Shown here: in pieces, positions 1 through 10,572 of the stretch
How the letters are laid out: every line of letters begins with the position of its first letter
Position numbering within the stretch: position 1 is the stretch's first letter
Source: Flammula alnicola
Lineage: Eukaryota; Basidiomycota; Agaricomycetes; Agaricales; Strophariaceae
Length of the DNA stretch: 44,837 nucleotides
Direction of reading: 5' to 3'
Assembly: GCA_015499995.1 (NCBI GenBank)
Contig: JADNRV010000370.1
Location: 1 to 44,837 of the forward strand
Notes under the pieces: generated by a model
What the model was told of the DNA's origin: nothing
The model's database searches: none
The model's input: only the letters and a program-made list of their open reading frames with translations
Translations under genes and position numbers: made by a program

Positions 1-299
1 CCTCCAGTCGGAGAGCCCGTTGCAGATACTCTCCCAGAAGTGATGTAGACATGTTCCTTGCCATGATTAATGATTATGGGCAACGTTGAAATTGAATTAT
101 GCACATTATATACTGTCTTGAGCCTGCCATGAGGGTTTCCCTGAGGAATCACCCCCAGCGGGACCCTGGATTTGCAGTCCCACTGCAAATTCTGATTGTG
201 AAATGGCTCTGGCATAGCAATTACATATATTACTGAGCAAGAGGCTGAATCTATATAATATATGTACAAAATCCTCTCCCCCCCCGGCCCAAAAACACC

Positions 300-490
300 A
301 ATTTGACGAGCTCGTCCATCAATGGAACAAGAGCTCGTCCATGCTTCCAAGGGGTGAACAGCTCCGCCATCAGCCCTGATGGCGGGCTCATCTATTGATC
401 TACCCTGAGCTTGCCCATCCCTTAATTAACACGAGCTCGTCCATTGTTAATGGGTAAAAATAGCCACCACGAGCTCGTGAGGCTATGCCA
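300..490. repeat. Palindromic GAGCTCGTCCAT repeat patch
   Basis: The 10-base palindrome ACGAGCTCGT occurs exactly at 306-315, 431-440 and 469-478, with a partial copy GAGCTCGTCCAT at 331-342. Copies are followed by short self-complementary blocks built on CCAT..ATGG, for example CCATCAATGG, CCATCAGCCCTGATGG and CCATCAGTGATGG. It looks like a degenerate local repeat just upstream of the membrane-protein exon. I cannot tell from one copy of the locus whether it belongs to a dispersed element. Confidence 0.55.
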
Positions 491-561
491 TCAGTGATGG
501 CACCTTAGTCACACAAGGTGTCACATGGCTAGTGGGAATTTCTATTGAACGTCCTGGGGAG

Positions 562-1250
562 GCAACATCGGGACGACGAAATATTGCTGGTACACGAGTG
601 TCAAGTCCTACGTTTCCGCCGGTTTTATTATCCCTCTTGTTCACGACACACTCATCTTCATTGCCATCTCCTGGCGATTGATGGAAAATGCACATGTTGA
701 CCATAACTTCAAGAAGGGCTTCACGACGCTACTATTGGGCCATTATTTGCCCGCGTTCTCTAGGGTGATGTTGCAGGACGGGCAGATGTATTACCTGTAC
801 GTTTTTAGGTTTTTTCGTCAACTTGCCAAGCTAACAGCAGTGCTCTGCTTCCGAAGGTCGAGTCTCACCACCGGTCTCTTGAGCGTCATCCTGCTCCTCA
901 TACCTGCTTCCCCCGCCTACAAGATATTGTTCACACTCCCTAACGTGGCGCTTATGCACATCATGGCATGCCGGGTCTTTAGGAATATAAAATTTGGGAG
1001 GTTTAAGGAAGCATCAATATCAACTACACAGCTGCGTTTTACTGCAGCCGATGACAGAACGACCGGCCCAGGAATCCCTCTCTCCCTCGAGATACAGGCA
1101 CGAAGGCAATCCGACAGTAATACCCAGGAAGTGAATTCCGTACCCGACGCAGAGGAGAATGGCGTTGCGATTACGATCGAGCTTAGTGACGGCTTTTCGA
1201 AAGATACCCCCGAGAATCAAAAATCACCAGAACAAAACGTAGTGGAATAG
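562..1250 (+). CDS. 3'-terminal exon of a fungal multi-pass membrane protein
   Basis: This is one long exon of a hydrophobic protein. The open frame runs upstream of the first ATG codons (the frame contains DTLIFIAISWRLMEN just before them), so this is not a start. A stop at 546-548 limits the exon, and the AG at 560-561 is a plausible acceptor. It contains several hydrophobic stretches, then the motif MACRVFRNIKFG and a polar, probably cytoplasmic tail of about 75 residues ending in a TAG. From memory, the IGTTKYCW, IPLVHDTLIF, RVMLQDGQMYYL and MACRVFRN blocks resemble a large family of Agaricomycete membrane proteins of unknown function, often linked with DUF6533. No 5' exons could be found in 1-561, where palindromic repeats lie, so the gene may be truncated or its first exons may lie outside the window. 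Confidence 0.6.
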
Positions 1251-2005
1251 TGGCGAGGACATCCTTCACACTGTAAAACTCTTATTATGATTGGCGTGAA
1301 TAATAACGTCTAGCTTGATTTAATAATACTTCAGTGGTCCAGTGGGGATGTCAATATCATCGCCTATATTCTGTCCCATTTTCCACTCACTTTCTGGCAG
1401 AAATTCCTCACCACGTAGACACAAACATGATGAATATCCGAGGATGATAACAACTGAAGAGGCTACCGCTAAAATCAGCACTGGGGGTCGATAATATCAT
1501 TGGCCGACTAACTTACTTGTTCCGTGTGCCATTGGTCCCTGTTGCAGCGAGAATATTGACATGGCCACAATAAAAGACATCCGAGCCACGGCATTCAAAG
1601 CCCCAAAGAGTGTTGGCAGAGCATTCTAATCAAATGGCCCAGGGATTTATCCCTTCCGTTGGCCGCTGGAGCAGTCCAATCTAACCGGACTCTCGGAAGG
1701 AGGAGCTCGGATACGCGTCGAGCACGCCGTGCGGTATAGCGTCGCAGGCAAAGAGTGGTATCTGTTCGACAACTTGAAGGAGACGCACTGGCACACAAGA
1801 CTGTGCACAGCCGCTGATGGAATCTAATCTACCTTCAGTATCTAATCTAGCCGAACGCCCGTGATCTGCGGTCGGGTTTAAAAATACGAGTCGCGTTAGA
1901 ATTATTGGCCTGCCGTCCACAAAGCGTTTAACAGATATTTCCGAAGATAAGCTGTGGGTATGTAGCACTTACGAGATCGACCAGCCATTACAAGCACTGC
2001 AAGCC
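1251..2005. other. Intergenic region, no gene seen
   Basis: Between the membrane-protein stop and the F-box start I see only short open frames with no family resemblance and no sensible splice pattern. It presumably holds the 3' end of the first gene and the promoter of the second. Confidence 0.5.
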
Positions 2006-3795
2006 ATGCCCGTCGCCCTACCTTCCGACGCATTGGACGAGATTGTGAATCACATCGAAGATTACTCGGACGTTCTCAACGTCGCCCTATCAAGCAAAGC
2101 ATTTTCCTCAATTGCCCTACCACAGCACTTGCACTACCGCGACATTCGCACCGGACTCCACAATCCTGCACTTTGGTCATGACTCTCCCGCATGGATGAC
2201 CTCCGCGCCGCCTACATCCGCTCACTCACTATTCTACCAGACAACGATTTTGACTTCTACGCAATGACACCCAACCACGCTTACGATCTCCGCGAACGAC
2301 TGCCCCCTGAGCTTACTCCTTCTGAATCTCGCCCATTTACGTCTGATCGGAACTTGGAGGCCTGTCGTGAGTCCGAAACGAGTCTGGTCTCTGCGCTGAA
2401 GCGCATGTCAAGTCTGCAACGATTCAGGTGGTATCGTGTACCCCGGCCTCTCTTGGCGGATGGTCCAGACCATATTTGGAGCACCCTCCGACGATTGGGC
2501 ACAGTCAGGGAGCTTGATATCTTCGACGGGGACGTCAACGAGATCCAAGTTTCTTCCATAGCCATCTCCGACACGGTGTGTGGGTTCAAAGCTGCACGAT
2601 GCATTGATCTGACAATCCATTCACAGTTCCTCCGTTTCAGCTCATTTACGAGCCTCAAACTACGAACGTCTGTATGCAGCCTATCCGCCGACCCCGAGAT
2701 ACCTCAACTCGAGCAAATGCTTTTGACTAACTGCCCAGACCTCGAGGTAATGAACCACTTTTCATGCGCGGTCATGGGTGTTCAACCCTTTCTCACTTGA
2801 CCGCCGGTTGCATCTAGGTTTTGGTGCTAGAGCTAGACCTTAACGAGCAGATCGACGGCACCGCCAACATCGACCATCTTCTCAGGAACGCTCGCTGGCC
2901 AAATCTCCGTGTCCTCCGCCTGCGCGGGATGAACTGCAGAGTGCCTGAGCTCACGCATTTCTTGATCGCCCATCCCAGCCTTGAAGAGCTTGCTCTCGCA
3001 CAGATGATGCCGGGCCACGCGTGGACGCAGTTAGAGCAGCCCAGCGACGCCCTACCCAACTTGCGCCACCTGGAGTGTTCCTCTGCCCAAGCAGCCGCGC
3101 TATTGAAAGGCACTGAGGCATCCAGTCGTCCCCTAGAAACGCTGCTCGGCATCGAAGTGCACGACACTGTGGTGGATTCGAGATATTTCAGCTGGGACGA
3201 TGACTGGGAGGACGAGGACCACGACGATGCAGACGAAGAGAGGCCGTCACCGTGGAAGGTGTTGTTCTTGGAAGGCCTCAAGGCTCAACGTTCCATCACC
3301 CGGCTGGGCGTTGTTTCTATCAGGGCTCCGGAGGAGATTGAGACCCTTTCAGCCGTCGCTCCCCAAGTCAGGGAAATAAAAATTGGCATCGAAAGCGACT
3401 TCAAGATCCTGGTAAGCCTGAATTGCTCCTATATCTATCATCAACGGCAGGCAATGCTTATTAATAACATCTGACAGGCCGCGGAGTGGCATAGGCTGTA
3501 CTCCCTCTTCCCAGATCTCGAGGTCATCCGGGGTGGAAACCTCATATGGTTCGACCCGTGGACGGAGGGCCTGACGAGCGAGGCAGCCGACAAGGCCAAC
3601 GTCCAACTCCAGGCTCTTGCGCGGTCATGCCCGAGATTGAGGCTGATCTTGGTAGGGCTCCGCGCAAAGAAGGCCGTGATCATCAGGGGTGGTGGAGAGT
3701 CTGCGTCGAACGTTGGTGTGAGGTGGGTAGTAAGAAATTGGGAGGAGAGCGAGAATCCGTATATAAAGGATGGGGAGCGGGTGTATGGCCCTTGA
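2006..3795 (+). pseudogene. F-box/leucine-rich-repeat-like protein with in-frame TGA
   Basis: Three exons fit: 2006-2746, 2818-3411 and 3478-3795, all phase 0, about 550 codons. The start reads MPVALPSDALDEIVNHIED, a degenerate F-box (LP.D.L..I..H), followed by LNVALSSKAFSSIALPQHLHYRDI, which is typical of basidiomycete F-box proteins that recruit targets to SCF ubiquitin ligases. The rest is leucine-rich (NLRVLRLRGMNCRVPEL, PNLRHLECS), with an acidic insert (DDDWEDEDHDDADEE). The frame is broken once by a TGA at 2180-2182 between LHNPALWS and LSRMDDL, in the same frame on both sides. CGA or TGG would restore it. The TGA is followed by C, a context that can favour readthrough. Alternatives are a sequence error, a nonsense allele, or two products, the second starting at 2192. 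Confidence 0.65.
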
Positions 3796-3915
3796 TCTTG
3801 AGGCCTTGAGGGGTTTTTATTTTTACCTAGTTATGTAATGAAAACGCCGAGCGCGATGTCATTCCATTTTTCACGGTTGCCATCAACAACACAGTACTTA
3901 CTATCTCCGGCGTTC

Positions 3916-5673
3916 ATGCCTGCAAAACGAGTCTTGATAGGCTTCGGGGTAGATGTGGATGCAGTTTCGGGGTGGTTCGATAGTCTCCCTATCGGAGACA
4001 TAGCTGGCTCTAACTCCACTGTACTTGTCACATCTCAGGCTGGGATCATACGGCGGCGAGGACTCCCCACTGGATATATCCAGAGTGAGTGCAGTGTCTA
4101 CTTTTGAGTGATTGGCTTGCTGGATCTTACACTACTTTTATATACGTAGGGAATGTATGCGGGAGAAGTGGGCGTCCCACGTCTTCTGAAATTATTCAAA
4201 AAATACGGAATCACAACAACATGGTTCATTCCTGGTAAGCCGTTCTCCATCTGTGGCGGAGATTTACTGACTGATTTTTGTAGGCCACAGTTTGGAAACC
4301 TTTCCGAAAGAGATGAAGATGGTGCGAGACGCAGGACACGAAGTGTGAGTGGTGTGAGAGGGAAAGTACCCGAGTGACTCAAGAGCAACACAGCGGGCTT
4401 CATGGCTACTCGCACGAGGTAAATATTTCATTCCTTTGGCGAAATAAAGCTTGATAAGTATGTCTCGTAGAACCCAACGGCAATGACTGCACAGCAGCAG
4501 AAAGATGTTTTGGAATATACCTACAAGCTTCTGACCGATTTTAATCACGGTATACCTCCCAAGGTTAGAGATTCTCTATCTAATTGCCCCGAATTTTTTT
4601 GCCGCACGTATAATTATCACATAGGGAAACGTTGCTCCATGGTGGGAGACAAGCAAGGAAGGAACGATGCTCCTACTAGACAAAGGCATCGAATATGGTT
4701 CGTGATCTGAGATATAGGGTGTGCGCCACATTCGCTAATTGTGTACTAACGTGATGTAGACCATTCAAGCATGGCACACGAGTACGTCGCCTCCGATAAA
4801 CCTTTTAGCGTTCTGACATCAGTATCATAAGCTCTCAGGCGTATTACATGCGAGATGCCGATTCGTGGACCAAGATCGACTACAATGCAAAGGCTGAAAC
4901 GTGGATGAAGCCGCTCAAGAAGGGAAATGAAACAGGCCTCGTCTGTATTCCCGCGAACTGGTTAGTAAAAACAGGTTAGCCTCAAAACAGCAGCGATATC
5001 TAACACTCTGCCTTCCTTCAGGTACCTCGAAGACATGACACCTATGATGTGAAAATTGTTTCTGCAATCGAAATTGAACATCTTCAAGCAATGTTTCATA
5101 GGTTCATCAAGTCCAGTCCTAACTCACACGGCTGGGTAGTACATCCCTCTGATTTGGCAGGAAATTTTTTTATTTATTTAATTCCCTTTCACAAGGTCAA
5201 CGCAAGAGATGTGGAACAGCTTTGGAAGGACACATTTTCCTATTGCTACAGGTGTGCAGATTTAGACTCGCCCTCCTTTTCTTGATTCTGACCCTGTTAT
5301 TCATTCTGATAGAGAGGAAGAGGAATTCATATTTCCCATCTCGATTCATCCTGACGTTAGCGGGTAAGCCAGATTTAATCCTGCCATAAAATTCCCCTCG
5401 TAAATTTCACGAATGTGTCAATAAGTCGTCCACACGTTCTGCTCATGTTGGTGAGTTTCATGTCATAAACTATCCAGGTCAAATGGCCCTGAGGTTGTAT
5501 ACTATGCACCGCAGGAGCGCTTCATCGAATGGGTCAACACGCATGAAAACGTCCACTGGGTTCCAATGATAGAAATGGCTCGCGACTTCAGGCGAAAGAA
5601 CAAGCCTGCAACGAACGCAAAGATGCCATTTGGACATGCAGAGGTCAACAGTCACCTCGGCCCGTATAGCTGA
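3916..5673 (+). CDS. Polysaccharide deacetylase (CE4/NodB-type) family protein
   Basis: Fifteen exons join in frame: 3916-3974, 4039-4084, 4150-4234, 4284-4344, 4394-4418, 4471-4563, 4625-4697, 4760-4781, 4832-4960, 5022-5048, 5102-5135, 5196-5251, 5313-5363, 5426-5450 and 5515-5673. They give 314 residues. The predicted protein has the family's FGVDVDA (Asp13, Asp15), [29 protein letters not shown] (His87, His91), [15 protein letters not shown] and HPDVSGRPH blocks. The Asp/His residues are the metal and catalytic positions of NodB-fold deacetylases. No signal peptide is seen, so a cytosolic amide hydrolase on a small substrate is as likely as a cell-wall chitin deacetylase. The start MPAKR fits the family. 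An in-frame ATG at 3838 would add 26 residues and is less likely. No defects were seen. Confidence 0.88.
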
Positions 5674-5940
5674 TAATTCTCTTTTCGAGGATCCAATTCA
5701 CGTCTTCATTGTTCAATGAGATTATACATTCGAGAAAAACCTATACATGCAACAGCCAGACCCATACACACCTAAGTGAGCGCAATCGCTCAATATTAAT
5801 ATTATCAACAACGCACGTCCGCGAGACCCGCTCCTGGTCTATGCCCCGCATCCTCCCGTACCGCCACTTCATACAACAACGATGAATACGCCAGCATCTT
5901 TACCCTGACGCGAGGGTAGTTGGCAAAGGAGAAAGACCCT

Positions 5941-7753
5941 TCATCCATCCACCCGCATCTTCTCCTCTTCCTCCTCTTCCTCGTCTGGAGAATTGACAGA
6001 AGCATACGCAGTCATATTATACGCCGGATCGTCGTCCATTGGCTGAGGCTCGCGACGGAAGCGTTCGCGTTCGCGCTCGCGCTCATGCGTGATATCCTCA
6101 TCACGAATAGGCATTGAGGGGAGAGGAGCCTAAAGGAAAATTGAAGAAAAAAAGGCACCGAAAAATCGATAACGCTCATCAGCGACAACACGCATAATTT
6201 AGTTCAAAAAAGTGCACTACGCACCTCAGGTTGGCGTCTGGCACCGCTTGCGCCAGCACTAGGACTCATCCCATTCGCGACCACATTCGGCGTAGCACCA
6301 CCCGACAAACCCGCTCTCTCATGAGCGTGAATGGCACCAGCAGTAGCAGCAGCACTGCCATTAACCCTCGGGCTCCTAAGTGGCATAGGCATGTCCTCCG
6401 GCTCCATCCCTCCAGTCACAGTCGGCGGAGGCGTCCGACGCACAGGTGTCCTGCCTCCACTGCCTCCATTAGCACTCGCACCCATATCCTCCGGGGCGAG
6501 CGGAACCTGCCCAGCCCCAGCCCCACCACGAGCATCGCTTCTCCTCCTCGACCGCGAAGACGAGGCGGAGGAAGGTCGGCGGGAGGTGCTTCCTCTGCCT
6601 GTGTTACCGTTTCCGGTGATGGTTCCATTGCTGCTGGCAGATGAAGGCGGGGGCATCGCAGCCGAAGGTGAGGGCATAGGCGGAAGCGGCGGCGGCATCG
6701 GTGGAAGTCCTGCTGACCCTGGTGGTCCGGATGTAGATGAGGTTGACGATACGGGCGGAGGAGGAGCCATTGAGCTTGGTGGTGGCATTGAGGATGAATA
6801 ATGAGAGGAGGGCTGAGGGGGCTGTGGCGGTGGAGGCAGGTGCTCGGCGAAGCGTGCGTGGGTTGGTGGTGGCAGTTGAGTTTGATTTTGTGATGGAGGC
6901 AAAGCGAGCGCAGAACTAGGCCCAAGAGGGGGCGAAGTAGGTTCAGGCGGTGTAGGGAAGTACCTCTCGTATAGAGAAGGTTCTGCAAGGTACATGGCAT
7001 CGAGGAGGAGGCTGCGGATGAATTAGAGGTTAGCTAGGAAGGTAGATGATAGCATGAGAGAGACGCACTCATTTTCAGCTTGCAATTTCTTCATTTTGGC
7101 ATTCAAGATGTCTAGGTCGCGCTGGTGCATTTCATGAGCCTAGAGAACGCGTTCGTGGAGGTAGAGGTGCCCCAGTAATCCAGCATGCGCATGCGCCAAA
7201 TATTAGTTCGCAGGCCAGAGTATCATAGTTTGATGGTCGGTGGACGGAAAGTAGAGGAGATAGGGAATACCAGGATAAATTAGAATGTAGGCTTAGGACG
7301 ATAATATTCAAAAGCCAACATACCGCAGTCACTTTATCGTACTTCTCTCTCATTCTTTGGAACCTGCAGGACGCCGCCGTTAGCAAGAGCAGGCTGGGTC
7401 ACAGAGCAGTCTTCTCACTTGTCCTTGTACGAAACATTCCTCTCTGAATGCACCTAACCCAGGTATTGAGTCCGTCGTTTTTCATGAAGTATAGTCCGAT
7501 TACATACCTTGGCCGCCCTCTCCTTCTCTTGCTCTCTCAGCTCCTTTTCCTTTTCCCGCTCTTTTTCCCGCTCTTGTTCCATGTCTCTCTCTTTCTCCTC
7601 TCTCTTCTTCTCTCTCTCCTTCTCCCTTTCCCTTTCCTTCTCTTTCCTCTGCTGCTCGCCACGTGCAGCCCTCACGCTCTGCGGAGGCGGAAGGTTGATC
7701 GTCAACGTCGTCTCCATCGAGTGACCCGGAGCGGAATGGAATTTCGCGATCAT
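5941..7753 (-). CDS. Coiled-coil, Pro/Ser-rich protein of unknown function
   Basis: Six exons read from high to low coordinates: 7753-7508, 7441-7419, 7363-7324, 7139-7069, 7011-6225 and 6129-5941, giving 451 residues. The N-terminal exon encodes a strongly charged helix made of KEREREKE repeats (about residues 25-80). It continues into FQRMREKYDKVTAAHEMHQ and AKMKKLQAENDLLLDAMYL, a clear heptad-type coiled coil. The middle (about 130-390) is low-complexity Pro/Ser/Gly/Ala, and the C-terminus has an HERERERERERFRR run and an acidic EEEEEEE stretch. The layout suggests a nuclear scaffold or chromatin-associated protein, but I do not recognise the family. The start at 7753 is preferred. A later in-frame ATG at 7717 (METTLTINLPPP) is possible. 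The exon 2 acceptor (AG at 7443-7442) was chosen to keep phase. The gene is divergent from the neighbour starting near 7983. Confidence 0.75.
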
Positions 7754-7982
7754 TGATGCCAGAAAAATACAGTCGACGTCAAGGTGAGACGAAGACGGCG
7801 AGACAGCCACAAATTCCGATGTCTGAATCTTGAATGACACGGAGGCATGCACGCAAACAATGCAAATAAGCGGCCCGGCCGTGGCTTGCGCAATTCTCAT
7901 TACCGTGAGACTTGAGTACGCCTGCCGTACGCTTCCTCGGAATCCTCCTGGCAATCTTTGTGCACTCTGGTATTTTACGGCC
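7754..7982. promoter_or_regulatory. Divergent intergenic promoter region
   Basis: These 229 bases separate two genes that point away from each other, so both promoters must lie here or in the first introns. I see no clear TATA box. Confidence 0.4.
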
Positions 7983-9672
7983 ATGGAGGTCTCGAATATG
8001 GACTACCTCCGTATTTTAATGGTTAGTCTATCTTCAACTACTCGTTCAGGCCTTTCAAGTTCTACTTCCTTCAGGCATTAGCGATTTTGAAGCACAAACG
8101 TGGCAGCGAGACTTGTTTCTGTGAGGCTGCCCCTCTCTTCTTTCTGATGTTTTCATTCTAATCAGTTAAATCTAGCATATATTCTTGACTTGAGATCTGT
8201 GTTCCCGTTATCGCTCGCCACTGCTTCCAAGTCTGAAAGTTTATGGCGAGATCACGCCCTCAACATGGAAAAAAATTACGCTGCCTTAAGGATGAGTCTC
8301 GAGGATAAAGAAATACGTAAGTCTTTGCTCTCTGCCTCAGTATATGCATGACAGCACCAGGATTTCATTTCGCCTTGTGATCCTCAGACTCATTCATCTC
8401 TGGCAACAAAACCCAACTTCAATGTCCGTTACCACGTGAAAGCACTAGTCCTGCTCGAAACGCGGAGAAGCCACGACGGCCAACTAGTCCGTCCGACCTG
8501 GCGAAGAAGAAGGGGAAAAAGAAATCTGCCCCCGAAGGTTCAGATGGTCAAACTTATATCGGTCATATTCCCTCCAACTTGAAGGACATATCTGACAAGC
8601 TGTATCGTGGTGCGTGCCAACCTAAGAGCATTCGATATTCTCTGATTATGACGTGCACGATGTAGGTTTGCCTTCTCCGGAAGAGACAGGAAAACTATTT
8701 GTGACCCTAGACATATTTTTTGGATTGGCGTCCCTCCTCAACCGGCCAGACTTTCCAATGAATGCCTTTCTGTCGGCGACCCGTCGTGCTATCGATCAGG
8801 TGTCTGTTTCCTTTGATCTGATTATCAAAACCAACACGACTTTCGATCTCCTGGGAACTCTGGATATCGTTTTGCGGCTGATAATCGAAAAGTCTTTGCC
8901 AGTGGCTATATCTTCCTCGGCAGGTTCCACTTCTCCGGGATCTCTCTGTCATTTCGGCTGTTTGTTGGACAAGCTCTTGACTTGTGTTCTGATTCCTGTC
9001 ATCCGATCTTTTTTTCGGCTCTCTTTGCGAATGCTGAATTGCCTTTCAACGTCGCATGCAACCGACAGCAACCATTTCGAACAAGAAATCACTGACGGTC
9101 GTCCTGGTGTACTGGCTCTCTTCCGAAATGTCCTTTCATATATTCACCTGCCTGTATCTTCCCAAACGCGTGACGCCTTGGTACAGGAACTTGGAGGACC
9201 AACCTTTCAGGATGGAGACTACGCTCTGGAATTATCATCAATGCGACAATCCTTGATATTGGAAGCGATACGGCATCTAGATCAAATCCTCACGGAGCAC
9301 GCTGCCAGCGTGACCAACTCAAAGCCTACCAGGCATGGCCGTATGATGCATTTAGTTATCAAGGACACTCTTTGGTATATCTGCAGCGCTCTGCATAACA
9401 TCATGGGCTTTCAACTTGAAGGAGAATCTACACTGGGTAACAACCTCAATACTGGACAGTCGGACGAAGGTCACACTCATCGTTTGGGGCTCCTGAATCG
9501 TGCCATCAAGAACCATCTTCTATCTCTCCTTATCCGTCAAGAACGAAAGTACGATGACGCACCGCCGATTCCAAGACTTGGAAGGACATCTACCGTAGGA
9601 CCTTTGGATGGTCATTTACTTGCTAATGGGGGCCCATGCTCACCCATTGAAGGTGAATTTGCGGTTGCTTGA
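7983..9672 (+). CDS. Conserved-looking protein of unknown function
   Basis: The body is secure. Exons 8166-8316, 8388-8609 and 8666-9672 join in phase and encode about 460 residues ending in a TGA. It starts LNLAYILDLRSVFPLSLATASKSESLWRDHAL, loosely like the end of an F-box (L..L.LAS.S..LW). A basic, probably disordered linker follows (PARNAEKPRRPTSPSDLAKKKGKKK), then a long helical region rich in Leu/Ile without obvious membrane segments. The 5' end is uncertain. An ATG at 7983 opens MEVSNMDYLRILM (7983-8021) and a second exon (8075-8120) reads ALAILKHKRGSETCF, but it ends one base out of phase with 8166. Either the 5' model is wrong or there is an indel near 8100-8120. I do not recognise the family. 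Confidence 0.6.
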
Positions 9673-10572
9673 AGCCTTTTAAACGTCCGTTAACGGATTT
9701 TGCAGACACAAGGTACATGCACCAGTGCGAACGCTCGCGTGCGCCACTGACGAGTGAAAGCCACGAACAGGATAAAACAACAGGTTAGTAGGTTGATTTG
9801 CGGTAGCAATTTGGTACCCGAAGCCTGATATAATCCATCCTTTCCCTTTATCCAGTTTCTACGAACGTCTTGCTCGATGACACGGAGCGAAGGATGTTAT
9901 TACGTGTGGTTGAACGCTATCTAACCGTTGAATAACCTCTCGAAGTCATCGTAAGACCCACTGCGCCGCTGCACTGCGAAGTCCTGCAAAGCTAGGCCAT
10001 TTTTTAGGAACTACTCCTCCTCAGACTTTACACAAATCCTTCTCACGGACACCCGTTCCATGTTGATGATCCTGGAATATGGTGGAATTTTTTGTACCTC
10101 CTTTACTGCTGCATACCATGGGTGTTCTGTTGCAATTGTGTTTCTCGTCTTTGTATGGTTGACTTGTACTTGTATTACATTTGAACCTGGCTTTTCAACC
10201 CTCTCACGCTTATATCAGCGAGCTGTAATTTCAGGTCTATGTCCCTCGGTCTCAGTGATAAGTATCGTGCAATTGCAAAGAATAGAGCGCGACGCGTCTC
10301 CGCGTGACCACCATTCGGCTATTCAAAGAGGACAAACTTGAGCAAACTATCGTGTTGCACCTTTCTAATTCGATACCCTATCGCACCATCGCAGGACCGC
10401 CTGTGAAGCGGACTATCTTTTTAGGCACATGATGCTCATAATTCCTCACACTTCGCCATCCCGCACCAGGCTTATCTGGGCTTTAAAATCCTAGGAGCAT
10501 CTGTCTCATCTGCACCCCGTTATCGGATCTACATACCACCCACGAAACCCCGAAAAAAAATCGAACGACACA
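9673..10572. other. Intergenic region, no gene seen
   Basis: The 900 bases between the unknown gene and the aminotransferase hold only short open frames. The longest (10060-10341, +) is Cys/Phe-rich and looks accidental. The last 100 bases, ending in a short A-run just before the ATG, are the likely promoter of the downstream gene. Confidence 0.45.

Noticed and set aside
10060..10341. 93-codon plus-strand frame
   Set aside because: Cys/Phe-rich without family likeness, splice signals or good start context; judged accidental.
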